Shown here: piece after piece, positions 1 to 13,093 of the stretch
Layout: each line of letters starts with the position of its first letter
Numbering within the stretch: the stretch's first letter is position 1
Assembly: GCF_963678635.1 (NCBI RefSeq)
Contig: NC_087066.1
Coordinates: 642,201 to 706,200, forward strand
From: Symsagittifera roscoffensis
Taxonomy: Eukaryota; Xenacoelomorpha; Acoela; Convolutidae
DNA: 64,000 nucleotides
Direction: 5' to 3'
Translations under genes and position numbers: made by a program
Notes under the pieces: generated by a model
The model's database searches: none
The model's input: the letters and a program-made list of their open reading frames with translations, nothing else
What the model was told of the DNA's origin: nothing

Positions 1-2005
1 TTAAAATTTTCTAATATTGCTGGGATTTTTAACACAATTTCAAATTGATTATAATCCTCATCATTCGCAGGAATTGATCAAAGTTTTCTATTATTGCTAG
101 TTTTTAGCACATTTTCAGTTTGGCTATAACTTTTATCATTCGCAAGAATGGGTCAAAACTTTCTATTATTGCTGGGATTTTAAGCACACTTTCAGTTTGA
201 CTATAATTCCCATCATTCGCAAGAATGGATCAAACTTTCTTTTTTTTTTGCTGGGATTTTTAGCACAGTTTCAATTTGACTATAGTTTTTATCATTCGCA
301 AGAAAGGGTCAAAACTTTCCATTACTGTTCCGATTTTTAGCACAGTTTCATTTTGGCTATAATTCCCATCACTCGCAAGAATGGGTCAAAACTTTCTATT
401 ATTGCTGGGATTTTTAGCACAGTTTCAGTTTGACTATAATTTTTATTATTCGCAAGAATGTGTCAAAACTTTCTTTTATTGTTTCGATTTTTAGCACAGT
501 TTCACGTTGGCTATAACTCCCATCACTCGCAAGAATGGGTCAAAACTTTCTATTATTGCTGGAATTTTTAGCACAATTCCAATTTAAATATAAATCCAGT
601 CATTCGCAAGAATCGGTCAAAAAATTTTTTTATTGCAAAGAACCTTAACACAGTGTTATTTTGACTAACTTCCCATTATTCGCAAGAATGGATCAAAATT
701 TTCTATTTTTGCTGGGATTTTTAGCACAGTTTCAGTTTGACTATAATTCCCATGATTCGCAAGAATGATTCAAAGCTTTCTATTTGCTGGGATTTTTAGC
801 ACAGTTTTAGTTTAACTAAATTCCCATCATTTGCAAAAATGGGTCAAAACTTTCAAATTGACTATAATCCCCATCATTCGCAAGAATTGATCAAAGTTTT
901 CTATTATTGCTGGAATTTTTAGCACATTTCCAGTTTGACTATAACTGCCATCATTCGCAAGAATAGAACAAAGTTTTTTTTTGCTGGTATTTTTAGCACA
1001 CCTTCAGTTTGACTATAATTGCCATCATTCGCAAGAATGGATCAAACTTTCTTTTTTTGCTGGGATTTTTAGCACAGTTTCAGTGTGACTATAATTTTTA
1101 TCATTCGCAAGAATGGGTCAAAACTTTTCATTATTGTTCCGATTATTAGAACAGTTTCACTTTGGCTATAACTCCCATCATTCGCAAGAATGGGTCAAGA
1201 CTTTCTATTATTGCTGGAATTTTTAGCACAATTCCAATTTGAATATAAACCCCGTCATTCGCAAGAATCGGTCAAAACTTTCTTTTATTGCAAGGAACTT
1301 TAACACAGTTTTATTTTGACTAACTTCCCATTATTCGCAAGAACGGTTCAAAATTTTTTTTGCTGGGATTTTTAGCACATTTTCAGTTTGACTATATTTC
1401 CCATAATTCGCAAGAATGGGTTAAAACTTTCTAATATTGCTGGGATTTTTAGCACAATTTCAAATTGATTATAATCCTCATCATTCGCAGGAATTGATCA
1501 AAGTTTTCTATTATTGCTGGAATTTTTAGCACATTTTCAGTTTGACTATAACTTTTATCATTCGCAAGAATGGATCAAAACTTTCTGTTTTTGCTGGGAT
1601 TTTTAGCACAGTTTCAGTTTGACTACAATTCCCATCATTCGCAAAAATGGATCAAACTTTCTCTTATTGCTGGGATTTTTAGCACAGTTTCAGTTTGACT
1701 ACAATTCTCATCATTCGCAAGAATGGAACAAAATTTTTTTAATGCTGGGATCCTTAGCACAGTTTCAGTTTGACTATAGTTTTTATTATTCGCAAGAGTG
1801 TATCAAAACTTTCTCTCATTGCTGGGATTCTTAGCACACTTTCAGTTTGACTATAATTCCCATCATTCGCAAGAATGGATCAAATTTTCTCTTATTGCTG
1901 GGATTTTTAGCACAGTTTCAGTTTGACTATAATTTTTATCATTCGCAAGAATGGGTCAAAACTTTCTACTATTGCTGGGATTCTTGGCACAGTTTCAGTT
2001 TTCAT
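1..2005. repeat. 77-bp satellite array A
   Basis: Roughly 26 tandem copies of a 77-bp unit fill this stretch. Landmarks in each unit are cattcgcaagaatgg, a run reading ttgctgggatttttagcac, and cagtttcagtttgactataa. Units differ by scattered substitutions and small indels, and some blocks recur as groups: the variant with caaattgattataatcc appears near 30, 1465 and 3025, which suggests unequal exchange of multi-unit blocks. Short open frames in the array change frame relative to the repeat from unit to unit and are not genes. Confidence 0.95.
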
Positions 2006-2380
2006 TTTTCAATAACAAATCATAAGTGATCGATTGCGGTGCGCATCATATGTAGTGCATCCTCCTTTTCAGCCTAACTCTGGGAATAGAAATGTATCAA
2101 AAAAGATTCCTCATTGACCAAAAATACTCCTTGTTGTTTTTCATTGCAGTGATTTAAGCCTTTTAAAAGTCCGTTTTCTTAAAATGTTTAGCTGTTCTTG
2201 TTCGTTGGTCAACCCCAAAGCTGAAAAAATCTGCGCAGAGGGTGATTTATTTTCCTCAAAAAGTGCAATACGGCAGTAAATTTTAGATGAGTCGAATGAC
2301 TTTCTCGTTTTGAAGTCTCTATTTATTATTTAGTTAACTTCCTTGGTTGACCAAAACTGCTTATCATACACTTTCGTTGT
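2006..2380. repeat. Spacer between satellite arrays, copy 1
   Basis: About 370 bp of non-satellite DNA that recurs almost intact at 4326-4685. Shared landmarks are cgattgcggtgcgcatcat (2031 and 4353) and a stretch ending with cttccttggttgaccaaaa. The 2322-bp distance between landmarks is the period of the higher-order repeat. No coding potential is seen. Confidence 0.85.
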
Positions 2381-4325
2381 ATTTTGCGGAAATTTTTAGC
2401 TCTGTTTCAGTGCGACTTTAAATTTTATCATTCGCAAGAATAGGTCAAAACTTTCTATTAATTTTGCGATTTTTAGCACAGTTTCAGTTTGGCTTTAACT
2501 CTCATCACTCGCAAGAATGGGTCAAAACTTTCTATTATTGCTGGGATTTTAGCACAGTTTTAGTTTGACTAAGTTCCCATCATTCGCAAGAATGGGTCAG
2601 AATTTTCTTTTATTGCACGGTTCTTAGCACAGTTTCAGTGCGACTTTATTTTTTATCAATCGCAAGAAAGGTCAAAATTTCTATTATTGTTGCAATTTTT
2701 AGCACAGTTTCAGTTTGACAATAATTCCCATAATTCGCAAGAATGGTTCAAAACTTTCTATTTCTGCTGGGATTTTTAGCACGCTTTCAGTTTGACAATA
2801 AATCCCGTCATTCGCAAGCATGGGTCAAATTGTTCTATTTTTGCAGGGATTTTTAACACAGTTTCAGTTTTACTAACTTCCCATCATTCGCAAGAATGGA
2901 TCAAAGTTTTCTATTATTGTTGGAATTTTTAGCACGTTTTCAGTTTGACTATAATTACCATAATTCGCAAGAATGGGTTAAAACTTTCTATTATTGCTGG
3001 GATTTTTAGCACAATTTCAAATTGATTATAATCCTCATCATTCGCAGGAATTGATCAAAGTTTTCTATTATTGCTGGAATTTTTAGCACATTTTCAGTTT
3101 GACTATAACTTTTATCATTCGCAAGAATGGGTCAAAACTTTCTATTATTGCTGGGATTTTTAGCACAGTTTCAGTTTGACTATAATTCCCATCATTCGCA
3201 AAAATGGATCAAACTTTCTCTTATTGCTGGGATTTTTAGCACAGTTTCAGTTTGACTAAAATTCTCATCATTCGCAAGAATGGAACAAAATTTTTTTAAT
3301 GCTGGGATCCTTAGCACAGTTTCAGTTTGACTATAGTTTTTATCATTCGCAAGAGTGTATCAAAACTTTCTCTCATTGCTGGGATTTTTAGCACACTTTC
3401 AGTTTGACTATAGTTCCCATCATTCGCAAGAATGGATCAAATTTTCTCTTATTGCTGGGATTTTTAGCACAGTTTCAGTTTGACTATAATTTTTATCATT
3501 CGCAAGAATGGGTCAAAACTTTCTATTATTGCTGGGATTTTTAGCACAGTTTCAGTTTGACTATAATTCCCATCATTCGCAAAAATGGATCAAACTTTCT
3601 CTTATTGCTGGGATTTTTAGCACAGTTTCAGTTTGACTATAATTCTCATCATTCGCAAGAATGGAACAAAATTTTTTTAATGCTGGGATCCTTAGCACAG
3701 TTTCAGTTTGACTATAGTTTTTATCATTCGCAAGAGTGTATCAAAACTTTCTCTCATTGCTGGGATTTTTAGCACACTTTCAGTTTGACTATAATTCCCA
3801 TCATTCGCAAGAATGGATCAAACTTTCTCTTATTGCTGGGATTTTTAGCACAGTTTCAGTTTGACTATAATTTTTATTTTTCGCAAGAATGGGTCAAAAC
3901 TTTCTATTATTGTTCCGATTTTTAGCACAGTTTCACTTTGGCTATAATTCCCATCACTCGTGAGAATGGGTCAAAACTTTCTATTATTGCTGGGATTTTT
4001 AGCACAGTTTCAGTTTGACTATAAATCCCGTCATTAGCAAGAATGGGTCAAAATTTTCTATTTTTGCAAAGATTCTTAACCTAGTTTTAGTTTGACTAAC
4101 TTCCCATCATTCGCAAGAATGGATCAAAATTTTCTATTATTAATGGGTTTTTTAGCACAGTTTCAGTTTGACTATAATTTTTATTTTTCGCAAGAATGGA
4201 TCAAAACTTTCTATTATTGTTCCGATTTTTAGCACAGTTTCACTTTGGCTATAATTCCCATCACTCGTGAGAATGGGTCAAAACTTTCTATTATTGCTGG
4301 GATTCTTGGCACAGTTTCACTTTTC
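2381..4325. repeat. 77-bp satellite array B
   Basis: About 25 further tandem copies of the same 77-bp unit as at 1-2005. Blocks around 3000-3780 are nearly identical to blocks around 1430-1900 of the first array, so the arrays and their spacers were duplicated together. No gene. Confidence 0.95.
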
Positions 4326-4685
4326 TTTTTTCAATAACAAATCATAAGTGATCGATTGCGGTGCGCATCATATGTAGTGAGTCCTCCTTTTCAGCCTAAC
4401 TCTGGGACCACAATTGTATCGAAAAAGTTTCCTCATTCACCAAAAATACTCCTTGTTGTTTTTTATTGCAGTGATTTAAGCTTTTAAAGTCCGTTTTCGC
4501 AGAATGTTTAGCTGTTCTTGTTCGTTGGTCAAACCCAAAGCTGAAAAAATCTGTTGCAGAGGGTGATGTATTTTCTCCAAAAAGTGCAATACGGCATTTA
4601 GATGGGTCGAATAATTTTCTCGTTTTGAAGTCTCTATTTATTATTTAGTTAGCTTCCTTGGTTGACCAAAAATGCTTATCATACA
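4326..4685. repeat. Spacer copy 2 ending the satellite block
   Basis: Second copy of the ~370-bp spacer, lying 2322 bp downstream of the first, with small differences (for example gagtcctcc against gcatcctcc). The satellite does not resume afterwards, so this marks the edge of the higher-order block. Confidence 0.85.
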
Positions 4686-6149
4686 CTTTCGTACAATTCC
4701 AAATACAAAAAAATGGTATGAAAGTTGTATGCTATGCATTTTTTTCACAAACAAAAACAAAAATTTGAGGCAGAAAAATTTTAATCCCTTTTTTGGCTGC
4801 AAACTTGCTTCTGTGCTGAAATATAAATTTTACGAAAAAAAATTTTGCATGCAAAATTTGACTTTTTTGTGTTTATTAGGTAGTCCACGATGATTTTTTT
4901 ACCCAAAAAGTCCACAAATCACAAGGAAGTGTTTTTTTGTAAACACGATTATCTTTTGTTTCATCTGCTAAGATAAATAAATTTGTATAAAAACAGGCCT
5001 TTTTTCTCAACCACCAAAATTTTCAAGTAAAGACTATCCAGCCATATTCAAAAAGTTAGTTTTTTGGTATATAATTCCATGTGAAATTGTTCAGATTTAC
5101 TTTCATGGCTAAAAGCACCAAATGCAGTTTATCTACGTGGTAACTGCCAGTTACACTCTGTAATTTTTATGACAAATAATCCTTGGTTAGTTTTTTGGTT
5201 GAAACGCAAAATTTCGCTTTCATATTTTCATTTATGGAAAAAATGCTTGTCATAAAATTTCATTGTATGGAAAAAATGCTTATTTTGCTATTTTCATACA
5301 CTTACTTTTTCTCTATGAAATTGTATCAAAGATTATGGTAAACATTTTTTTCATATATGAAAATTGAATGATAAGCATATTTTGTCAACCCGGGTGATAA
5401 CCAATTTTCTTTTTATGAAAATTGTATGACAAGTAATTTTCCACTCGAGCAAGCGTTTCTCTTAAACAAGAATACCATAGGTTAAGAGGCAAGAATCACA
5501 CCAGTGAAGTGTATCGAAGATTCGCCGAGAAAATTGACGGGTTTAATAACCTCATAGTAAACTATAATTCAACAAGTACGCGTCAAGCAATTATAAATCA
5601 ACGCTAAAAACGTAGATGTAATCTCGAAAAGAACCACTGGAAGTTTTATTTGCATTTCAGTACTTTTTATATTCGAATTCCAGGTTTTGTTTAGTTTTTA
5701 GGTTTTCGGCTACAATTTTCAGTTGCAATTGTTGCAGCAATTGCTTGCTAAAGATTTTCCCAATTTTTATAAGAATTAGTTTTTTTGTTCTTTTATTTTC
5801 CTAGGAGCTGTTTTATAAAAAAAATACACTGTGCCAATTTTTTTATTTAATTTTTTTGCCGCATTGAACATTTGTCTAACTCTGGCAATGAAAAATGCGC
5901 TTGACATAAATTAAGATTACGACATGAAAAAGTAAGTCTCGTGCATGAAATTATGGCATCATTTTAAAATAAACTTAGTGCAAATTAAAAAAGGGTAAAC
6001 AAGGACTTTCTTTCCCAAAAAAGGGTAACCAATAGTTGTTTACAATGCTCCGAACTCTTAACTTTAGGTGGGGAAGAATGTCGCATGTCGAAGAAATTGC
6101 ACACGCTGCTTTTATCTATCTATTTGGAAATGAGCTATACTAACAATAA
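4686..6149. other. AT-rich intergenic DNA with dispersed short palindromic repeats
   Basis: No gene is supported. Around 5220-5440 there are several copies, in both orientations, of a motif family built on tgcttatcatacaatttcat and its complement atgaaaattgtatgataagc. The same family reappears at 36410-36620 and 37545-37710. It looks like a degraded non-autonomous repeat. The rest is plain AT-rich sequence with poly-T runs. Confidence 0.5.
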
Positions 6150-8170
6150 ATGAACAGCCACGAAGCAGACAGATGGTCAGAGGCTCAGTGGACAGGTATG
6201 TCGATCCAGGTGAGCCAGGGCGAGAGCTGGGTTATATGTAGAGGAGAGTTGTATTGGGGAAAGTGTGTTTACTTTGGGTTTTGTGAGGGCGGGGCCCTGT
6301 ATGCGACTACGCACTTGGTTGTCGACAGCAGCCGAATGATAAGTTTGAGTTGACAGGCGACAGTCGTGTTATACTCTTGATGGTTTGTTGACCAATATTG
6401 AATTCAGTGAGTGTTGATAATAATCGTAAGCAGACTTCTCTCTGGAAGTGGAGGTTGTTGCGACTACAGAGAGAGGCGAACGTGAACAGCCGCCGGCTAA
6501 CCAAATTTTGACAGAAAGCAAGATTGCACGGAATATATATTGTGTGTATGTATGTGTATGTGTATGTGTATGTGTATGTATGTGTGTTGTTCGAATGTAT
6601 TTTGTGTCGAGTTGGGGGAATTGAGCATATAAGGAATATGGGAATAATGAGTGGCGTTTATAATCAAAATAAAAAGAGACTATATGGAGCAGAGGGTTCA
6701 GGCTACAATTGTTGTCTGGAAGTGCACATAGAACAGCCCTTGTTTCTACATATAGACACAGCACATAGCCACTATACTAGTAGTAAGCTGCAGTGCTATA
6801 ACACTATACACCACACGTGAACACACAGGTAAGCTCAGCAGGGCTCTTCTTAGGGTAACAGTTTATGCCGAGATTTACTCTGTGTCCCAATTGGTGTGTG
6901 TGTGTGTGTGTGGAGACAGGGAGGAAAAGTGAGGAGCAATATATGCAACACTAGTTTTAGCTGCTTACCTGTTTTCAAATATTAGCTGCTTAGTTAGTTC
7001 TGTTATGAATGGTTAGAAAAAGTAAATTCCTGAAATTTGAGACAGAAGCAGCTAAAAGGCGCTGTAAAGCATATTGCGCTAAATATATGTTGAATGGAAC
7101 AAGGAAGGTGTATGTTTAGTGCTTGTATATATGTTGAGAGAGCCACACAGGAAAAAGAGGGAAAATGTGAAAACGTGTATTTTGTGTGTGTGGGATGTTA
7201 GATTGCTATTCTGTTCTCGTCTGTTCTCAATAGGCAGAGGCAGGGGCAGAGTGCCCATGTATTAGTGTGTGCGTGTGTGGCTCTCATGTGTCCATTGCCA
7301 CTGCGGATATACGCATGTATGGCCATGCAGCTTCTTTTCCTCCCTTCCCCATTTCCACATACCTCTCTCTCTCTCTCTTCCCTGATGCGGTGGCCATAGT
7401 ACATGAGTGTAAATCAGTTACTATCTGTACAAATAGCAGGGCAGAGAAAAAGGGGAAAAGAGGGAGAGGGATATGCGACCACCACCCACAATTATACTTC
7501 TGTGTTGCCCATCACATACACACATACACACACACACACATGCAAAATACAACACAACTAAGGTCTTACTGTTTGCCTCTCTCTCTCTTTTCTCTCTCTC
7601 TGGAGTCTCGACTGCGCAGCTGTGCTGTAAAAATGTGGTGGAAAATAGCGGAGCCAGGATGGAATTGAGGAATGAACAGAAAGGGAAAGTGTGGTTTGGA
7701 ATAGAAAGGAAGCGGTCGTACTGAAACACACTATAATACTACAGTTTAGGCTACTGCTGCTGCTGCTTTATGGCGTCTCTGTCTTTTTTTCTCTCTCGAG
7801 ATTTCGTTGAGCAAAATGAAGAGACGGCGGCGGCGCGGAAGTATTTGGAACAGAGATGAAAGAAAAAATGCAGGGGAATATTCCACACATAGCATAGCAG
7901 ACACACACAGTCAATGAGATGACACAATTGAGCCACTGCTGCTCACCCACACAACAGTTCTGGAGTGGAAGCACAGCCATTGCAGGGGGAGGGGGTGATA
8001 TTGTGAACATTCCACGCCATATTTTTATAGAAGATGCCATAAAAACAGGGAAAACAAACTGCGCAAATCTATCGGGTTATTACATGCATCGCATCTTTGT
8101 ACATTGCAGAACACCGCTGTACGTATGTTCGTATTTCCTCATCCGGAAATTCTATCTGGTTTGAATTTGG
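6150..8170. other. Microsatellite-rich region without a confident gene
   Basis: GC content rises here and several simple repeats occur: TATG/TG around 6538-6590, TG near 6893-6911, CT runs near 7360-7382 and 7576-7600, CA near 7505-7541, and CTG near 7752-7766. Several open frames run through these repeats on both strands, but they have low-complexity translations and no recognisable domain. The stretch 7919-8164 has less repetitive composition and could hold an exon, but nothing identifies it. Confidence 0.5.
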
Positions 8171-9762
8171 CTCAAAAAAGCTCATTTTAGGACAAAAAGG
8201 GACTTTTGTAACAACCGCGCATAAACAATCCTGAGCTTTATTGTGATAATGGTCCCTGTAGTTTTCTTTGCATGAAAAGGTTATGAAATTAATTTTCCGT
8301 CAACTTTCGTATCAGAGCAAAGCCCTGATTGTTTCGACTACCTTTTAAGGTTTATGAAGCATTGCTCGGTTGAAAGAATTTTATGTTGAGAATTTTTTAA
8401 AGACCATCCAGCCACACGCCGTACTTTTTTTCAAATTAGCTTCTAGTTACTTAGCACTTTTGACAACTAGCTTGCTTCAACCAATTTGGAATAATTTCTA
8501 CGACGGATTAAATGTCCGCTGATGCGTTAAAAGCGCGAAATATATCGCGCTTAATTGTCCCCAATTGACCCTATCGGCAATCTTTACACCCCCATACTTT
8601 TACAAAAAAAAGGTAAAAATTTTCCTAATTTTGAGCACCAGACAACAATACTTTTCGGATGATATTAAAAAACTCCTTGTTAACAACTCGAAATTTGTCT
8701 GGAGAAAAAAGTCACCCGAGCCCAAAAACCACCCCTTCGAAAGTCGGAACAACACGTCTGCTCCTGCATCAGGGTTGTATTTAGCGTCCTATGTCCTACT
8801 AATGAAACGAATTGTCTTGCCTCAATTCAATTTGGAACGCATTAATCCTCCGCGTACGCGTGTTAAGAGAATAAAAAAATGCGCGCAATTTACCCCAATT
8901 TTCGAACTCCCATCACTCTACGGAAGATACTCAAAGGTAAAATATCTCCTCAAAGTTGGGCTATTTTTCAAGTGGTAGGGAAAAAATTCGGTATAAGCAT
9001 AAGCATAAGTATAAGCACGAAAACCGTTAATGAGTGTTCTTTGCAAAAAATTTTTGTGAAAAAAAACGTAGGCCTGTGACGGGTTTTCTTTCTTAAGCAA
9101 TCATACTTTTTTAATCCATTCGTACAATTAATGGATTCATCAAAAACATAAATTTTTTTTAATTACACGTTAGCACACAAACGCGAATATGACAGAATTT
9201 TTAGTGATTACACTAACGCCTCAATTAGGAAAACTAGAAAAAAAAACAGCATCACACCATTCTCCAAAACAGTGAACAGTCCTAAAGTTCAGAGAGTTAG
9301 CAGAAATCACAACAAATTCGGAATTGGAAAACTTGGAAAAAATTATTTCATAACAAGTAGCACGAATTTCACAAAATCACGTTTTGCAGGCGAACAACAT
9401 GAAAGCATCAGAAACAATTAAAATAGATCAAATCACTAAAAAACTCATCACTAAAGTACTCATTAGAGAAACCTCAATGTCAACAGCAAACAATCTTTTA
9501 CGAAATGCAGCTCAATTTGCAGACCATATGGAAACAGCGTAGCTGAAGGCGTTGTTGTGATTGTGCTTTTCTTCCATTTAAATCTTGAGTTTTAGTTCTT
9601 GATTAGGTACCTGCCTCTCATTGCTATTCGAAGTCCATTGGGCTTGGCATCACTTTTTGATTGACATAAAAAGCAGTTTCAATTCAAACATCTTTATGTT
9701 TTTCTTTTTAACATTAGCATATATAGTTTTATTAAACCAGTGGTATTTGATCCTTCTATATT
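8171..9762. other. AT-rich intergenic DNA
   Basis: No recognisable gene, RNA or mobile element. An open frame at 8565-8978 (137 codons) has no family resemblance I can name and sits in A/T-rich DNA. A short tandem of ataagc lies near 8993-9020. I see nothing else to annotate. Confidence 0.4.
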
Positions 9763-10816
9763 ATGGCGCAGTCATCGAATTCAAACTTGCGGGAATTTCT
9801 GCTTTTTGGCCAAATCACACTGTTGAACTACCCAACCCATTGGAGTAACTGGTTAGATCAATTACACTTGGCAATAATCGCTAAAGAGAATATTGACATT
9901 GATAACCTAAAAGATCCAATCAGAAACGGTTATCCCAACTTTAGAAGGCGCCCAAGATTCAGAAAATGAAACAAAGAGTAAAGCCAGGAAGCCCAGAACT
10001 AAAAAAAAAAGTAATTGTAATTTATGATAACGCTGAGCATAAAAGAATCGCGGATTAAAAATAGAAATTCGGCGGCATGAGAAGACTCGAGACGGATAAA
10101 AAAAATTATGATCGGTTTTTTACCTAGTGCTTGGATCCGAAAGGTTTTTTCAGAGAAGCATCCTGGAGTGAAAGTGTTTTCATTCGTTTTCAAAAAAATT
10201 TTCGATCACCTTGAAGCCGTATTTGTAAAGACTGCTTATATAACTTTCGAGAAGTACAATTTTTTGAGCCTAAAACAAAAAGATAGAGAGTCCTATGAAC
10301 ATATCTGGTGAGCACTATCTGATTTGGCTAGAACTTACGAAATCGAGTTGAATGCTGAACGGGAGTGGACTCGAGACGTCTTTTTCTTCAATATGAGAAA
10401 CTGCAAGAGGCTCCTGTCAAAAACTTTGAAGCTAATGGGTGCTCCAACTCAGGCAATCATCGCCGAAAAAGGATATTTTAGTTACCAAAAACTAACCAAC
10501 ATAACGAGGGCTAATAACAGCTTCAATAAAAATTGCTAAATATACAAAAAACTTGATCCTGTAAAAAGAAAACCAAGCCTGAACATAGAAAAGTCAAATT
10601 CGTGTTTGAAATATGGAAGGATATTTGAACGTTTGCCCAACATATGTCATTATTTGTAATATCTGTAAACACAAGGGACCTTTTGGCAGATTTTGTGAAT
10701 TCAAGGCTAAAAAACCTACTGTAAATAGTGTAGATGGAAATTTATTTAATCAGAATTGTCAATTATCTCCTTCAGAACCACAACCAGCTCTGAACAAAAC
10801 TTTTTTGAGTGTATAA
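9763..10816 (+). pseudogene. Decayed retrotransposon gag gene
   Basis: Three blocks in one frame (9763-9969, 10108-10311, 10324-10539) and a fourth in another frame (10613-10816) together look like a retroelement Gag. The first contains WLDQLHLAIIAKENIDID and the second and third a capsid-like alpha-helical stretch (REWTRDVFFFNMRNC, then EKGYFSYQKLTN). The fourth ends in a zinc-knuckle-like CNICKHKGPFGRFC, in which the expected histidine is absent. In-frame stops separate the blocks and no LTR or pol is attached, so this is a dead fragment. It is a different family from the LTR element at 38-57 kb. The identification rests on my recognition of the capsid segment and would need a profile search. 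Confidence 0.65.
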
Positions 10817-12440
10817 TTGACTGGTCAGAAGAAGGAAATAGCGACAATTACGGCTAATTTTTTTGAACATAACAAGAATTTATGAGGATGAGGGTTTAGA
10901 GACCAAAAAACCTGTTTAATATCGGGATTGGCAAGGACGCAATTGTGAACTTGAATATACCAGCGGAAATTGCCAGCCTAGTCAGCTTCTTGAAATTGCA
11001 TTGCAGCATTGCTCCAAATTGTTTTACAGTGATGGAGATTTGCAACTGGTGATGATCGTTGTAGTCTGTTTTCATGATCTCAACCTTGTGCAAAGTTTGG
11101 ATTGGCACCCATTTGTGCTCAAAAATCTCCAGATACCGTTTCTCGCATTTGGACTCCAGTAGATCAGGCCAAAATTCTATCGAGCCCATAAGCTTGTTCT
11201 TTTACACTGAGAAACTCCTTTCGAGTTATACATTGAAGTATTGAATTAAACAAAAAAAGGAGTTTGAACTATTTCGAGCTGAAAGAGGAGATAGATAAAG
11301 TTAATTGAGTTGAATTGAAACGACTTTTACCCAAGAGTAATTTCAAATCAAATATACGGGTTAAACCCATCCGAATAAATTTTCCTTTTTTGGTCTGTAG
11401 TCGTTTTCAATCAATCTTCAGCTTCCTCTCATGGAGTTTTTTTAAAGGTCGTGTTGAAATAGAATTAATGTTCTTTTCTAGAAAATTTTTACACATTGCC
11501 TGTACCAATCAAAAAAAATACCAATCTTTGTGTTATGATTGCTGTATCCAAAAAAATTTACCATTTAAGGGCTTAATTATTCCTGCGAAAGTACACACAA
11601 AAAATGACCACAAATTGTTTGCTCTAAAAATAATAAACTGTGACGATATAAGCAACAAAAGAAAGACAATTATAAAAAAATTCATCAAATCAATTAATTT
11701 TTTGTAATTTACCAATTAATTTTTCTCAATGACAAATTCTGCAGAAAAGTAAATTTTTCTATCTTTCTTTCTTTCGTTACTTATGTCGGCCATATATCTG
11801 AATTTTTCAGCAAACAACTTGTGGTAATTTCTCTTTGTGTTTATTGTGTGTATTTTCAACTTGTAAGTATTTTCAGTTGGTTATAACACATGCAAAATGT
11901 AGCATTAACCTTAGCCTTTTTTACATTGGTGTAGTGAATCTTGAAATATGGAAACTTCGAGCTCCGAAAAAAATGAAAATTGGGAGCCAACAACTCTGGA
12001 AACTTACCATCTTACAACTGAAACTCTAAAACCTGTTCCCTATCTTATTACAAATCTGGGAGACCGGATGATCAACACCCTATCTTAAAACATGGCGGTC
12101 CACCAGTTCCCCCTAGCTCTCCTCACTCATATACAACTGATAACAAAGAAGAACAAATAATTAACAGTTAACCACAGACAAAACAGACAAGTTAACACAA
12201 CCGCTGTCATTCCTAGTGCATAGCAGCCAATATCCCCTTGACGAGCAATCCCGTCGCCCATTCTGTCAATGGAAATTGAAGGTTAAACGATCGTATTTTT
12301 TGTAGTGTATCAAAATGACCAGCCTTATTTTCAGCACTCATGAGCATTTGATTGGACAGTGGCTTCTAGAGCAATGGTTTCGACCTTTAACAGCAAGCAC
12401 AAAAAACATGCATATTCGGACAATAGTTTTGTTGCAATTT
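10817..12440. other. Intergenic DNA with possible retroelement scraps
   Basis: Mostly AT-rich and without a supported gene. An ATG at 11948 opens a 46-codon frame starting METSSSEKNENWEPTT, and near 12240-12280 a short stretch reads PLDEQSRRPF, reminiscent of a Gypsy reverse transcriptase loop. Neither is long enough to classify. The open frame at 11315-11707 is lysine/isoleucine-rich with no recognisable domain. Confidence 0.35.
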
Positions 12441-12452
12441 GGTATAAAAGAG

Positions 12453-12725
12453 CAAATTCGACCCCCTGCCGACCCAAAGGGTTTTTAAGAAATCCAGTTT
12501 TGGCCGACCAACCCCAAAAATTTTTCAAAGGTACCTTCGGCGCCAATATATACTTATTTTGAGAAGGGAGCGCGCACAGAAAAAACTTGGCAGAAACAGG
12601 GAATAAACCGGGAGAAGGGAGAAATCAAAAAATCAGTTCGGTCGAGCTAAAAAAAAGTCGACAAAACTTTCAAAAACTTTTTGAAAATCCACCCCCTCGA
12701 GAAAATCTTAGATCCGCCTCTGTAG
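12453..12725 (+). repeat. Dispersed repeat, copy 1
   Basis: This segment begins attcgaccccctgccgaccc and ends near aaaatcttagatccgcctc. A diverged copy in the opposite orientation lies at 36006-36335. The two share blocks such as ccccaaaaatttttc, tcaaaggtacctt-like and aaactttttgaaaatcc-like segments in the same order. No terminal inverted repeats or coding capacity were seen, so the class is unknown. Confidence 0.65.
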
Positions 12726-13087
12726 AGAACTACACCCACCAACAAAAAGAAAAGACACGAAACCTTATGAGAATACAAAAATTTAAAGTAAATAAGTGTA
12801 TAAAATCTGTAATTAAAACTAGGTGTTTTTTACAAGAGACTACGACAAAAAAATCTAATTTAATTAGTCAACCGAAAATATATAATTAGGTGGAGAAAGA
12901 AAACAGCTTGCTTCCGTAACATTTTCTGTGTTTAGGGCCTAGAGTTCGACAATTTCTTCCAGCAACCGTACTTACTCTTACAGAAGTTGAATGTCTAAAT
13001 TGAGGATAGAAACATCCAACAATTTTTCCCACTGATCCTTTTAAAAAACCAATAAAACTCTTTAGACTTTAGAAAGTCAGTTCCAAA
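12726..13087. other. Left flank of the Polinton
   Basis: AT-rich DNA with no gene, ending immediately before the taaacc target duplication. Nothing else is visible in it. Confidence 0.5.
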
Positions 13088-13093
13088 TAAACC
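13088..13093. repeat. Target-site duplication of the Polinton, left
   Basis: taaacc, matched exactly by 31364-31369 on the other side of the element. Six base pairs is the duplication length of Polinton integrases. Confidence 0.95.

Noticed and set aside
1619-2029. Open frames of 60-71 codons in the satellite array (also at 3557-3772)
   Set aside because: The same repeat unit is read in different frames from one unit to the next; similarity between the predicted peptides reflects the tandem DNA repeat, not selection.
6369-8040. Many open frames of 60-133 codons on both strands around 6.3-8.0 kb
   Set aside because: They run through TG, CA, CT and CTG microsatellites, giving repeats such as HTHTHT or VCVCVC, and overlap each other on both strands. 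No domain or gene structure supports them.
12190-12290. Short RT-like string PLDEQSRRPF near 12,240
   Set aside because: Too short to classify; no neighbouring RT motifs in frame. Kept only as a remark in the intergenic entry.
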